Assembly: GCA_002390825.1 (NCBI GenBank)
Contig: DGQR01000174.1
Coordinates: 1 to 12,236 of the forward strand
Direction: 5' to 3'
From: Rhodoferax sp. UBA4409
Lineage (GTDB): Bacteria; Pseudomonadota; Gammaproteobacteria; Burkholderiales; Burkholderiaceae_C
DNA: 12,236 bases
Part shown: positions 1 through 6,838 of the stretch, piece by piece
Layout of the letters: each line of letters starts with the position of its first letter
Position numbering within the stretch: position 1 is the first letter of the stretch
Notes under the pieces: model-generated
Databases searched by the model: none
What the model saw: the letters and a program-made list of their open reading frames with translations, nothing else
What the model was told of the DNA's origin: nothing
Position numbers and translations under genes: made by a program

Positions 1-24
1 GCTGCTATACTCCACCACCAGATC

Positions 25-65
25 AAACGTCGTAGAAATGCAAGTTTCTACGACGTTTTATTTTT
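25..65 (+). terminator. Strong rho-independent terminator of an upstream gene
   Basis: A perfect 14-bp inverted repeat (arms 25-38 and 45-58, six-base loop) is followed by a T-rich run (56-65). This is a textbook intrinsic terminator for whatever is transcribed rightward from outside the window. It ends only about 15 bases before the tRNA gene, leaving little room for a separate tRNA promoter. The first 24 bases show no recognisable gene. Confidence 0.85.
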
Positions 66-79
66 CAAGTCATCCCTGT

Positions 80-155
80 TCCTCAATAGCTCAGTCGGTA
101 GAGCGCCGGACTGTTAATCCGTAGGTCCCTGGTTCGAGCCCAGGTTGAGGAGCCA
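80..155 (+). tRNA. tRNA-Asn (anticodon GTT)
   Basis: A complete 76-nt cloverleaf with encoded CCA. The acceptor arms TCCTCAA (80-86) and TTGAGGA (145-151) pair fully, G152 is the discriminator and CCA is 153-155. The D-loop region reads AGCTCAGTCGGTAGAGC, the anticodon loop CTGTTAA (111-117) places GTT at 113-115, and the T arm carries GGTTCGAGCC. It decodes AAC and AAU. A terminator follows 25 bases downstream. No clear sigma70 promoter is visible between the preceding terminator and the gene. Confidence 0.98.
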
Positions 156-180
156 AATTAACCCGCAAGGGTCTTTAAAA

Positions 181-209
181 ACCCCGCTGCGATCGCAGTG
201 GGGTTTTTT
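181..209 (+). terminator. Rho-independent terminator after tRNA-Asn
   Basis: ACCCCGCTGC (181-190) pairs with GCAGTGGGGT (195-204) through one G-T wobble, around a GATC loop, and is followed by six T (204-209). It terminates the tRNA transcript. It lies only 24 bases before the start codon of the J-domain gene, so it could also act as an attenuator for that operon if transcription reads through from the tRNA. Confidence 0.9.
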
Positions 210-233
210 CTTTTCCGGCAAGAAACGTGCTGC

Positions 234-509
234 ATGAAAGACCATTACGCCAGTCTCGGATTGAACAGTGCAGCCACACTGGCTGACATCAAAAAAGCCT
301 TCCGTCAAAAGGCTGCGCAGTATCACCCCGACCGCAATCCAGATCCCAACGCGGGCGCTTATTTCCGTGAAGTCCAAGAAGCCTACGATGTGCTCTCGGA
401 CACCGACAAGCGTCAGGCCTATGACGACAATCGCAGGCGAGGCTTGCTCGACAACCCCTTGGACACCGCACGCGACATCTGGTCCACGTATTTCTCCCGC
501 ATTCTTTGA
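234..509 (+). CDS. Minimal J-domain (DnaJ-like) cochaperone, 91 aa
   Basis: A J-domain protein that should stimulate the ATPase of an Hsp70 (DnaK-type) partner in the cytoplasm. The J domain fills about residues 3-68. It has the YASLGL opening, a positively charged helix II with KKAFRQKAAQYHPD (invariant HPD at 31-33), and helix III ending in YDVLSDTDKRQAYD. Nothing follows except about 20 residues ending DIWSTYFSRIL; there is no G/F region, zinc finger or substrate-binding domain. I chose ATG 234 because an upstream in-frame ATG at 198 lies inside the terminator hairpin. The Shine-Dalgarno is weak (AAGAAA). It is the first of four closely spaced genes. The short amphipathic tail may dock to a product of the cluster (inference). 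The J-domain assignment is firm; the client is unknown. Confidence 0.93.
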   Translation: MKDHYASLGLNSAATLADIKKAFRQKAAQYHPDRNPDPNAGAYFREVQEAYDVLSDTDKRQAYDDNRRRGLLDNPLDTARDIWSTYFSRIL

Positions 510-522
510 AAAGGCAAACAGC

Positions 523-1074
523 ATGAGCCTCTCCCCCTTCTTTCATCACCTGCGCAGCGCCTACCAAGCCGAACTGGACGACCTGACCTCGGACTCCGAA
601 GGCAGCAACATCCTGGCCAAAAAACTGGCAGAGCGCCGCAAAGAACTGAAGTTTTTGCTGAGCATGCTGGAGTTGAGCCCGGAGATGGTGGCAGTTGTGT
701 TCCATCAGGGCTTCCGTTTCAAGCGCACCGCTGTGATGGAAGAGTTGGTGCGCCAGGAATCGGAAGACCTGCCGGAATGGGACTCGCTAGCTGACGTGGT
801 CGAGCTCGCCCCCTGGGCCCACACCCTGGCCCAGCAAGTACTACAACAACCGGCGGGTGCCTGGTTTATGAGCGTGGCGGCCGCACTGGAATACCTGCTG
901 AACAAGCCGGATGCGCGATTCGCTGCAGCAGACGAATCTGATGATGAAGAGGATGACCGCGACGACATCGAGCGTGAACCCGAAGGAATGGACGAAGACG
1001 AACGCCAAAGCCGTGTGAACGAAGAAGAAGGCGCTGCCTGGATGGTCGAGCAAGGCTTCGACCACAAAGAATAA
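523..1074 (+). CDS. Uncharacterised helical protein with acidic tail, 183 aa
   Basis: I do not recognise a family. The start at ATG 523 has a GAAAAGG ribosome site (508-514), which overlaps the stop of the J-domain gene, so coupling is likely. Residues 1-130 look all-helical: a charged helix around 28-50 (KKLAERRKELKFLL), then PEMVAVVFHQGFRFKRTAVMEEL, then a tryptophan-containing helix at 113-126. Residues about 137-168 are almost all Asp, Glu or Arg, and the chain ends AAWMVEQGFDHKE. There is no signal peptide, membrane segment or catalytic motif. Its place between a J-domain gene and two further unknowns suggests an adaptor or substrate of the chaperone module (inference). Confidence 0.85.
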   Translation: MSLSPFFHHLRSAYQAELDDLTSDSEGSNILAKKLAERRKELKFLLSMLELSPEMVAVVFHQGFRFKRTAVMEELVRQESEDLPEWDSLADVVELAPWAHTLAQQVLQQPAGAWFMSVAAALEYLLNKPDARFAAADESDDEEDDRDDIEREPEGMDEDERQSRVNEEEGAAWMVEQGFDHKE

Positions 1075-1104
1075 ATCCCGAGCCCGCATCAAGAGGACGC
1101 CCCT

Positions 1105-1857
1105 GTGAGCCAATTAGCCCTGATTGAAAAAACCCAAGCCCTGATCGCTGCCGGCGATATCGTGGGGGCTGAGTCCGTGTTGACGGAGCTTGCCGACTCT
1201 GAGGGCGACGGCGCCCTGATGGTGGTGCTGGAGCAGCTGCCTGCCAAAGACATTCTGGCGGTGATCCGCGAGTACGACGACTCCAAAGAATCCATCGTTA
1301 ATTTGCTGATCACACCGCAGCAGTTTGCGCATGCGGTGGTGATCGAAAAGCAATACAAAGACCTGACGCGCACCCATTTGCGCGGCATGATGAACTCGGT
1401 GATCTTCCGGGACGACGCGGTCGATGCGATTGAGTTTTTGACGGCCATTGGTGATCTGGAAGGTGGCAGCGAAGCGCTGGCCGACTACTTCACCGAAAAG
1501 TGGAGCCGCGTGGAGGCGTTTGCCCGCAGTGGCACGTTTGACACTGTCGAAGATGACGGTGAAATCATGTCGGAGCAGGCGTTGTACCAATCCGCCTACG
1601 TGCGACCCCGCGTCGATCTGGATGAGGTGGCGGACCAGGACTGGATGCAAATGGCCTGGCTGCTACGCCATGAGCTCCCCGACCTTTTCATCGAAATGCT
1701 GATTGTGTTGCGAGCCAAAGCCCGTGCGTTTGACCTGGGCCTTGATGAAGAAGAAGTGGCCGAAGAGGAAGACGACGGCAAAGTCGAAACCGGTGACACC
1801 GACCGCGGCAAAGCCACACCTGCTGCCCGCGAAGACGACGAAGAGTCCGCCATTTAA
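1105..1857 (+). CDS. Uncharacterised helical-repeat-like protein with acidic tail, 250 aa
   Basis: The start is GTG 1105, preceded by a good AAGAGG site (1091-1096). Residues 5-130 are short amphipathic helices, with segments such as LEQLPAKDILAVIREYDDSKESI followed by LLITPQQFAHAV. This resembles the pattern of the superhelical MgtE N-terminal domain (leucine-rich helix, P-x-D, helix, then a 'TP' turn). I can judge only the pattern, not homology. A helix at about 179-209 (WMQMAWLLRHELPDLFIEML) precedes a 40-residue tail rich in Asp and Glu. There is no transmembrane transporter domain, so this is not MgtE itself. It is the third gene of the J-domain cluster, 30 bases after the preceding stop. 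Function unknown; probably a cytoplasmic scaffold (inference). Confidence 0.85.
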   Translation: MSQLALIEKTQALIAAGDIVGAESVLTELADSEGDGALMVVLEQLPAKDILAVIREYDDSKESIVNLLITPQQFAHAVVIEKQYKDLTRTHLRGMMNSVIFRDDAVDAIEFLTAIGDLEGGSEALADYFTEKWSRVEAFARSGTFDTVEDDGEIMSEQALYQSAYVRPRVDLDEVADQDWMQMAWLLRHELPDLFIEMLIVLRAKARAFDLGLDEEEVAEEEDDGKVETGDTDRGKATPAAREDDEESAI

Positions 1858-1875
1858 TCCATTTGCTCCAGCGCC

Positions 1876-3093
1876 ATGTCCGTTGCACCCCAATCCGTAT
1901 CCCTGTTTGATAGCCGTCCTTTCTTTGAAAAGGCGCTCACGCACGGCATAGAACACGGCCTGATCGGGCACGACAAACTCGATGCCATCCGGGCCGATGC
2001 GCCCAAGGGCATGGTGCAGATCGCGCGCTATTTCGGGACCGAGTACTTGCGGCCCGAATTGGAGCTTGCTAGGGACCGCATCGTCAACCTGGTCAGTCTC
2101 CATCTGGCCCACAGCACGGAGGGTGACCTCCACCGTGCGGCCGAGCTGTTGCGGGACCACAGCTTTCTCTCTCGCTCCAAAGCGGGCTCAGACATGCTCA
2201 AAGCCCTGATCACCATGCCGCAGACGACCCACTTCGGGATGAACGAGCGCAGCGGCTTTCGCGATGAGCACATTCCCCTGCTGGCCAAATGGAGCCTCAA
2301 AACCCTGACCGAATACCAGATGGAGTTGGCCAGCCGGAGCCGGGCTGCCGCGGTGGTGGATGCAGCCATTTGGATGGCTGGGCACATGGGTATGGACGTC
2401 GAAGAACTCGAAGAGGCTGGTAAAGACGCAGAAGCCGTCATCCGCACCGCCCTGTTGGCCCGCGCCTGCAAGCGCAGCAGCCTGCCCGATTGGGTCACTT
2501 TCGAAAAGATGATTCTGGCCTTGCGCAAGCGCTATCTGGCCAAACCCGGCAAGTTGCCGCTGACCGTGCCCGCCGATCTACCTGCCGAGTGGACGGAACT
2601 GGTGGAGTCCATACGCGAATCGGTCTGGGCAGACTCCGCCAAATGGCTGGAATCCGACCTGTCTGTGCGCAAGCTGTTTGACCAGACACCGGCATTCATG
2701 GGCCGGTATTTTTGGCTCGAAGACGCCATCCACGAGGTGGATCAATTCGACAAGAATGTTTCCAAGGCCTGGGCCAAGGCCACCGGTGGCAATGATGACG
2801 AAAGCTCCTTGCTCACCCTGTTCTTGTGCATGGCCGCTGGAAGCCCGGCCAAAACGGTACTCACCGAAAAGGGGGCCTCGACCTTGGTGAAGAAGATCCG
2901 GAAATCTGGATTGCAGCCCACCCTGCCCTTGCAGTTCATCGAAGCCAACGCGCCTGCCGAGCACCTGGACGACTACGCAAACCTGTGGAACAACTTCATC
3001 GAAGAGTCGAGCGCCACCCTGGCGAGTGACCACGACTACACCTTCAACGATGCGTTAGCCTTGTTGCGCCGCGAGTGCAACGTCCGCGGCTGA
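1876..3093 (+). CDS. Uncharacterised helical protein, 405 aa, last gene of the J-domain cluster
   Basis: No family recognised. ATG 1876 lies 18 bases after the previous stop; no clean Shine-Dalgarno is visible. The protein looks almost wholly alpha-helical, without signal peptide or membrane span. Recognisable stretches are FFEKALTHGIEHGLI near residues 16-30, a helical repeat-like N-half up to about 220, a proline-rich linker (KLPLTVPADLPAEW, 226-239), and a C-half with several tryptophans (W251, W257, W280, W299, W371). The opening 'GLIGHDKLDAI' helix pattern vaguely recalls large bacterial DUF families built of helical repeats, but I cannot confirm membership. Unlike its two upstream neighbours it lacks an acidic tail. 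It converges on the next gene with only 12 bases between stops and no clear hairpin terminator. Confidence 0.88.
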   Translation: MSVAPQSVSLFDSRPFFEKALTHGIEHGLIGHDKLDAIRADAPKGMVQIARYFGTEYLRPELELARDRIVNLVSLHLAHSTEGDLHRAAELLRDHSFLSRSKAGSDMLKALITMPQTTHFGMNERSGFRDEHIPLLAKWSLKTLTEYQMELASRSRAAAVVDAAIWMAGHMGMDVEELEEAGKDAEAVIRTALLARACKRSSLPDWVTFEKMILALRKRYLAKPGKLPLTVPADLPAEWTELVESIRESVWADSAKWLESDLSVRKLFDQTPAFMGRYFWLEDAIHEVDQFDKNVSKAWAKATGGNDDESSLLTLFLCMAAGSPAKTVLTEKGASTLVKKIRKSGLQPTLPLQFIEANAPAEHLDDYANLWNNFIEESSATLASDHDYTFNDALALLRRECNVRG

Positions 3094-3105
3094 GGTCGAG
3101 CCCGC

Positions 3106-3960
3106 TCACATCTGAATGGTAGTTTGCGTCTGGATACCGAGGCCATCGATACCGGCACAAACCGTTTGCCCGGCGCGCAAATAGACGGGCGGCTTTTGCC
3201 CCATCCCCACCCCAGGGGGCGTGCCAGTCGAGATCACATCACCGGGCTGCAAGCTCATAAAGCGGCTCAGATACGCAATCAAAAAACGAACCCCGTACAC
3301 CATGGTGGCGGTACTGCCGTTTTGAAAGCGCTTGCCATCCACATCCAGCCACATGGAGAGCGCTTGCGGGTCTGGCACCTCGTCAGTCGTTACCAACCAC
3401 GGGCCGAGTGGGCCGAACGAATCACACCCCTTCCCCTTGTCCCAGGTGCCGCCTCGTTCCAATTGATACTCGCGCTCGGAGACATCGTTGACCACGCAGT
3501 ACCCGGCAACGTGAGACAGGGCATCAGACTCGTCGATATGGCGCCCCCCTTTTCCGATCACGACGCCTAACTCCACCTCCCAATCGGTTTTGCGCGACCC
3601 AGGAGGGATCTGCAGCGGGTCATTGGGCCCTGTGATGGCGCTAGTCCATTTGCTAAACACCACCGGCTCCGGTGGCACTTGCATTCCACTTTCGGCGGCA
3701 TGGTCTGAATAATTGAGACCAATGCATATGAACTTGCCCACCCCACTCACACAAGCCCCCAACCGGAAATCCTTTTGGGGCACGCCCGGCACCGTGGGTA
3801 GCTGTTCCACCTCCAGCAGCGCCAAACGCGCAAGAGTCTCAGGCGCAAGGGCCAAGCCGCCGACATCAGTCAGGTGCTCTGACAAGCACCGCACACGCCC
3901 TGCCGCATCCAGCAAGCCCGGTTTTTCCTGCCCGGGTGCACCATAACGAACAAGCTTCAT
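3106..3960 (-). CDS. Fumarylacetoacetate hydrolase (FAH) family protein, 284 aa
   Basis: A member of the FAH superfamily, metal-dependent enzymes that cleave or isomerise acyl-pyruvate-type 2-oxo acids in aromatic, sugar-acid or ureidoglycolate breakdown. The FAH fold covers about residues 74-280: 'ICIGLNYSDHAAE' with a conserved His (H87), the metal ligands in 'DWEVELG' (E128, E130) and 'VVNDVSERE' (D159), then 'TWDKGKGCDSFGPLGPWL' and the glycine-rich 'STGTPPGVGMG' (244-254). Residues 1-70 form the usual small N-terminal domain, and the length fits the ureidoglycolate-lyase/hydroxyhepta-dienedioate-isomerase type group. ATG at 3958-3960 has an AAGGAA site just upstream. It is a single-gene unit, divergent from cheV. 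The exact substrate cannot be read from the sequence; no catabolic neighbours help. Confidence 0.93.
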   Translation of the reverse strand: MKLVRYGAPGQEKPGLLDAAGRVRCLSEHLTDVGGLALAPETLARLALLEVEQLPTVPGVPQKDFRLGACVSGVGKFICIGLNYSDHAAESGMQVPPEPVVFSKWTSAITGPNDPLQIPPGSRKTDWEVELGVVIGKGGRHIDESDALSHVAGYCVVNDVSEREYQLERGGTWDKGKGCDSFGPLGPWLVTTDEVPDPQALSMWLDVDGKRFQNGSTATMVYGVRFLIAYLSRFMSLQPGDVISTGTPPGVGMGQKPPVYLRAGQTVCAGIDGLGIQTQTTIQM

Positions 3961-4033
3961 GAAATTCCTTGGTTAACACATCACACAATCGGGGTATTCT
4001 GCCCCGCTCTTGCCAAAATTTCGGACTCGGGCT

Positions 4034-4061
4034 TTGCACCTTGTAGTACTCACTCGATAAG
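4034..4061 (+). promoter_or_regulatory. Possible cheV promoter
   Basis: TTGCAC (4034-4039) and GATAAG (4056-4061) are spaced 16 bases apart and would start transcription near 4068. The CGATAA part also matches the end of the flagellar sigma28 -10 element (GCCGATAA), but no TAAA -35 lies at the right distance. A hairpin CTCACT (4049-4054)/AGTGAG (4068-4073) brackets an AAGGGG. Weak evidence only. Confidence 0.3.
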
Positions 4062-4101
4062 GGGTAAAGTGAGGGACACTCAATCCCTTTCAGGCGAGAC
4101 C

Positions 4102-5055
4102 ATGAGCCCCCAACTCAACAGCAAACCATCTACACACAGCAGCCAGGCAGCTGAGAGCAAATTCCAGCTCCTGCTGTTCCGACTCGGGGACTCGACCGGC
4201 AGCGACCGCAGCGAGCTATTCGGCATCAATGTGTTCAAGGTGCGCGAAATCGTGGTGGCGCCTGAAATCACCAGCATCGTGAATGCCCCCCAACACGCCC
4301 TCGGCCTGGCCAATGTGCGCGGGCAGTTGATTCCGGTGATCAACCTGCCTGCACTCGCGGGCTGTGTGCCGAAAACCGATTCCAAAATCGTGCTGGTGAC
4401 CGAGTTTGCCCGCACGACTCAGGCGTTTTTGGTGGACGAAGTGGTCGAAATCATCCAGCTCGACTGGAAGCACCTAATCGCCTCTGACAACAATAGCTCG
4501 GGCTTGCTCTCAGGCGTTGCCCGTATCGATGGCGATGCCACAGACTCCCGCTTGGCACAGGTGCTCGATGTGGAGCAAATCATCCGCAACGTGTTCCCCA
4601 ACAGCCAAACAGAGTCCTCAAGCAACATCCAGAAAATCAAGCTACCCGAAGGCTCCACCATCCTGTTTGCCGACGACTCCGCCATCGCTCGCATGCTGGT
4701 GGAGGAAAGCCTCAAGTCCATGGGGGTCTCTTATGTGGCCGTCAAAAACGGCAAAGAAGCGTGGGACCGTCTGGCCCAGATTCACAGCGATGCGGTCGCC
4801 CACGGCAAGCGGGCCAGCGACAAAGTCGCGTTGGTGCTGACGGATCTGGAAATGCCCGAAATGGACGGTTTTACCCTTACCCGCAGCATCAAAAACGACA
4901 ACCGCTTCGCGGGCATACCGGTCATTGTGTATTCATCCCTGACCGGCAGTGCCAGCGAGGGCCATGCCACCGGCGTGGGCGCTGACGCCTATGTCGCCAA
5001 GTTTGAGCCCCACGAGCTGGCCGACGCCATCAGCACCACCTTGAGCCGGGGCTGA
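4102..5055 (+). CDS. cheV: Chemotaxis protein CheV (CheW-receiver fusion)
   Basis: CheV couples chemoreceptors to CheA and carries a phosphorylatable receiver that tunes signalling, at the cytoplasmic face of receptor arrays. The CheW-like domain spans about residues 20-168 (FQLLLFRLG, FGINVFKVREIV, ANVRGQLIPVINL, FLVDEVVEII). The receiver spans about 186-315, with acidic pocket D191/D192, phosphoacceptor D248 in 'LTDLEMPEMDG', switch Ser in 'VYSSLTG' and the conserved Lys K300 in 'VAKFEP'. The length of 317 aa is typical. I chose ATG 4102 (AGGCGAG upstream). An in-frame GTG at 4069 with a better AAGGGG site would add 11 residues and cannot be excluded, though a possible promoter start near 4068 argues against it. 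It appears monocistronic, between convergent or divergent neighbours. Confidence 0.96.
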   Translation: MSPQLNSKPSTHSSQAAESKFQLLLFRLGDSTGSDRSELFGINVFKVREIVVAPEITSIVNAPQHALGLANVRGQLIPVINLPALAGCVPKTDSKIVLVTEFARTTQAFLVDEVVEIIQLDWKHLIASDNNSSGLLSGVARIDGDATDSRLAQVLDVEQIIRNVFPNSQTESSSNIQKIKLPEGSTILFADDSAIARMLVEESLKSMGVSYVAVKNGKEAWDRLAQIHSDAVAHGKRASDKVALVLTDLEMPEMDGFTLTRSIKNDNRFAGIPVIVYSSLTGSASEGHATGVGADAYVAKFEPHELADAISTTLSRG

Positions 5056-5081
5056 AGGCCGGGCCGCAAGCGCAGCAGGGG

Positions 5082-5663
5082 CTAGCGCAAGTGCTTGTAA
5101 AGCCGGGCCTTGAACAGCTCGGCGATCGAGGTCTGCCGTGAACCGGGCACCAACTCAAACGGCTCTCCGGCACGCAGCTGCCCGGGCTCATCTACCGCCA
5201 GATAAAAGCCGCAATGGCCACTAAGCGCCATGGCTTTGACAGCGCCTGCAAAGCCCATTGCCGCATTGAACTTGAAACAGGGTTCACGCGGCTGCACCAC
5301 CCGCAGCGCGCAATCGGCAAAGCGCAACACATCGCCCACCCACACCTCGTTTTCCAAGAGGCCTGCCAGCGTCAGGTTCTCGCCCATGGAGCCAAAGGGC
5401 AAGCTGTCATCGAAACCGCTGGCACCGGCCGCCCGGCGCGCTTCTTGCCAAAAACCGTAGTGCTCCGAGGGGTAGGCATACACCGCCTTGTCCAGCCCGC
5501 CATGCACTGAGGGATCCGCCTGCTCATCTCCCAGCAAACCCAGCGGCGTCACCGGGGTGGGCCCGTCAACCGGGGTTTTGTGAATCGCCGTCAGGATGCT
5601 GCGGCCCTGGATCTGCACCTTGCGGGCGAGCCCCACCTGAACACTGAGCAGCTGTCGCGACAT
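5082..5663 (-). CDS. MOSC domain protein, YiiM-like, 193 aa
   Basis: The MOSC fold binds molybdenum cofactor. E. coli YiiM-type proteins reduce N-hydroxylated compounds such as hydroxylaminopurine, using a conserved Cys to hold the cofactor. Seen here: 'DPSVHGGLDKAVYAYPSEHY' (50-69) and 'GSMGENLTLAGL' (91-102), both hallmarks, and 'QPREPCFKFN', which places the cofactor-ligand candidate at C129. The C-terminus (SIAELFKARLYKH) looks like only the start of the helical domain that follows in full-length YiiM (about 224 aa), so this is a short member. Start ATG 5661-5663 has an AAAGGG site (5671-5676). An in-frame ORF extends further upstream but overlaps the exonuclease gene and has poor composition. 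It is 11 bases after the exonuclease stop, hence probably co-transcribed. Confidence 0.9.
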   Translation of the reverse strand: MSRQLLSVQVGLARKVQIQGRSILTAIHKTPVDGPTPVTPLGLLGDEQADPSVHGGLDKAVYAYPSEHYGFWQEARRAAGASGFDDSLPFGSMGENLTLAGLLENEVWVGDVLRFADCALRVVQPREPCFKFNAAMGFAGAVKAMALSGHCGFYLAVDEPGQLRAGEPFELVPGSRQTSIAELFKARLYKHLR

Positions 5664-5674
5664 GACCGGGCCCT

Positions 5675-6739
5675 TTAGAGTTGTTGGTAAACCGTGTGGC
5701 CGCTGCGGCTGGAGTACTTGGTTTTGGCGTCCATTTGCTCCACCTGCACCGCCGCATGCCGGCCGGCATACACCTGCTGGCGGAGCCAGTCGAACTCGGT
5801 GTGCAGCGCGGCATCGTCGCTCAGGCGGGTGGCCCACACACGCTGGTCTCCGTTCCAGCGATAGCCGCGGGCCTTGAGCAGGTCTTTCGCCTCAAAAGGG
5901 GCGTTGGTCGCGCTCAATCGATAGCTGGGGTTGCCGGCGGCATAGAGCAGGTGTGCAAGACCCGTCTGGGTGGTGTCTGCACCTGCCTTTGGCAACGGGG
6001 CAGCCAGCACAGCTAATAGCGCATGGCAATCCATCTCCGCGCGGTGGGCGTCGTAAAACAGGCCCAGCTCTGCAGCAAGGCTCTCCAGCTTGGCGGACCC
6101 GCGCCCTTGGGCTTTCCAATCAATGTCGGCAAAGGAGCATGCCCACGCCAGCCCGGCAAACGCCGGTAGCCGCGCCTCCACAAACGGGCGGTCAAAACCT
6201 GCGTTATGGGCAATCACCACATCCACGCCCTGCAGCATCTCGGCAATGCGGGCCTCGTCTAGTGCCTGGCCTTGCACTTGGGCATCCTCAATGCCGGTAA
6301 TGGCAAATATCTCGGGCGGAATCGGTTTGCCCGGGTCTTCCAAGCCGTCATACACCTGCACCGGCCCGACCGGCAGCCCGGTTTCGGTATCGACTGAAAC
6401 CCGCAGCAGCGCGAGTTCGATGATTTTTTCTTTGGCCTGGTCCAGTCCGGTGGTTTCTGTATCCAGCACCAGGATGGTTTTCACGCCGCTGTGCACCTCG
6501 CCGGGCCACTGCAGACTAGGCTTGAGACGGCGCTGCACCTTGTAATCGGCATGGGCCTCGAGGGCGCGGGCCATGGCCTCGGCGTCCATCAAGGGGGCCT
6601 GGGTGGCGGGCACTGCTTTGGGCGTTTTGGCGGCCGAAGCCTTGGGGCCGCGACTGGCGCGTTTGGGTGGATCGAGGTCCAACGTGGGCAGATCAGCCAA
6701 AAAAGCGAAGCCGAGTTGGGGGTTAAAAGCTTGGGTCAC
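5675..6739 (-). CDS. DnaQ-like DEDDh 3'-5' exonuclease with C-terminal extra module
   Basis: The exonuclease domain is at about residues 86-245: 'LVLDTETTGL' (D93, E95), 'VIAHNAGFDRPF' (D183), 'HRAEMDCHALL' (H232, D237). All five DEDDh catalytic residues are present, so it should be an active exonuclease like the proofreading epsilon subunit or RNase T, but not necessarily part of polymerase III. Residues 1-85 are a low-complexity Ala/Pro/Lys leader and then 'YKVQRRLKPSLQWPG'. Residues 265-330 form a separate small module with 'PFEAKDLLKARGYRWNGD' and 'RVWATRL', of unknown role. The start is uncertain. GTG 6739 (354 aa) leaves 99 bases to the divergent flavodoxin gene, while ATG 6787 (370 aa) has AGGGG upstream but adds unconserved-looking residues. 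MOSC follows in the same transcript. Confidence 0.9.
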   Translation of the reverse strand: MTQAFNPQLGFAFLADLPTLDLDPPKRASRGPKASAAKTPKAVPATQAPLMDAEAMARALEAHADYKVQRRLKPSLQWPGEVHSGVKTILVLDTETTGLDQAKEKIIELALLRVSVDTETGLPVGPVQVYDGLEDPGKPIPPEIFAITGIEDAQVQGQALDEARIAEMLQGVDVVIAHNAGFDRPFVEARLPAFAGLAWACSFADIDWKAQGRGSAKLESLAAELGLFYDAHRAEMDCHALLAVLAAPLPKAGADTTQTGLAHLLYAAGNPSYRLSATNAPFEAKDLLKARGYRWNGDQRVWATRLSDDAALHTEFDWLRQQVYAGRHAAVQVEQMDAKTKYSSRSGHTVYQQL

Positions 6740-6755
6740 GGTGCGCCTGAGAAAA

Positions 6756-6768
6756 ACGGGAATCCCGT
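6756..6768. promoter_or_regulatory. Palindrome in the divergent exonuclease/flavodoxin spacer
   Basis: ACGGGA and TCCCGT flank a single central A, a near-perfect 13-base operator-like palindrome in the 99-base spacer between two divergent genes. If the exonuclease starts at 6787 instead, the palindrome is coding. No regulator is known, and the site could be chance. Confidence 0.3.
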
Positions 6769-6838
6769 TGCCGGGAGAGGCCGACATTATTGCCCCTATC
6801 ATCCCCCGCACCCTCTTGAAGACCCTCTGAATCTCGCT

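Noticed and set aside
1..20. 3' end of another tRNA (the sequence ends ...CCACCA)
   Set aside because: The T-loop positions do not fit, notably the conserved A58, so this is not a tRNA end.
198..233. Earlier in-frame ATG for the J-domain protein
   Set aside because: It lies within the terminator hairpin and adds residues before the J domain that the family lacks.
114..524. 136-codon minus-strand frame across the tRNA and J-domain gene
   Set aside because: It runs antisense through a tRNA and a clear J domain; a shadow.
2578..3033. 151-codon antisense frame inside the 405-aa gene
   Set aside because: Composition is that of a GC-rich shadow frame, and the plus-strand gene fits the tight operon.
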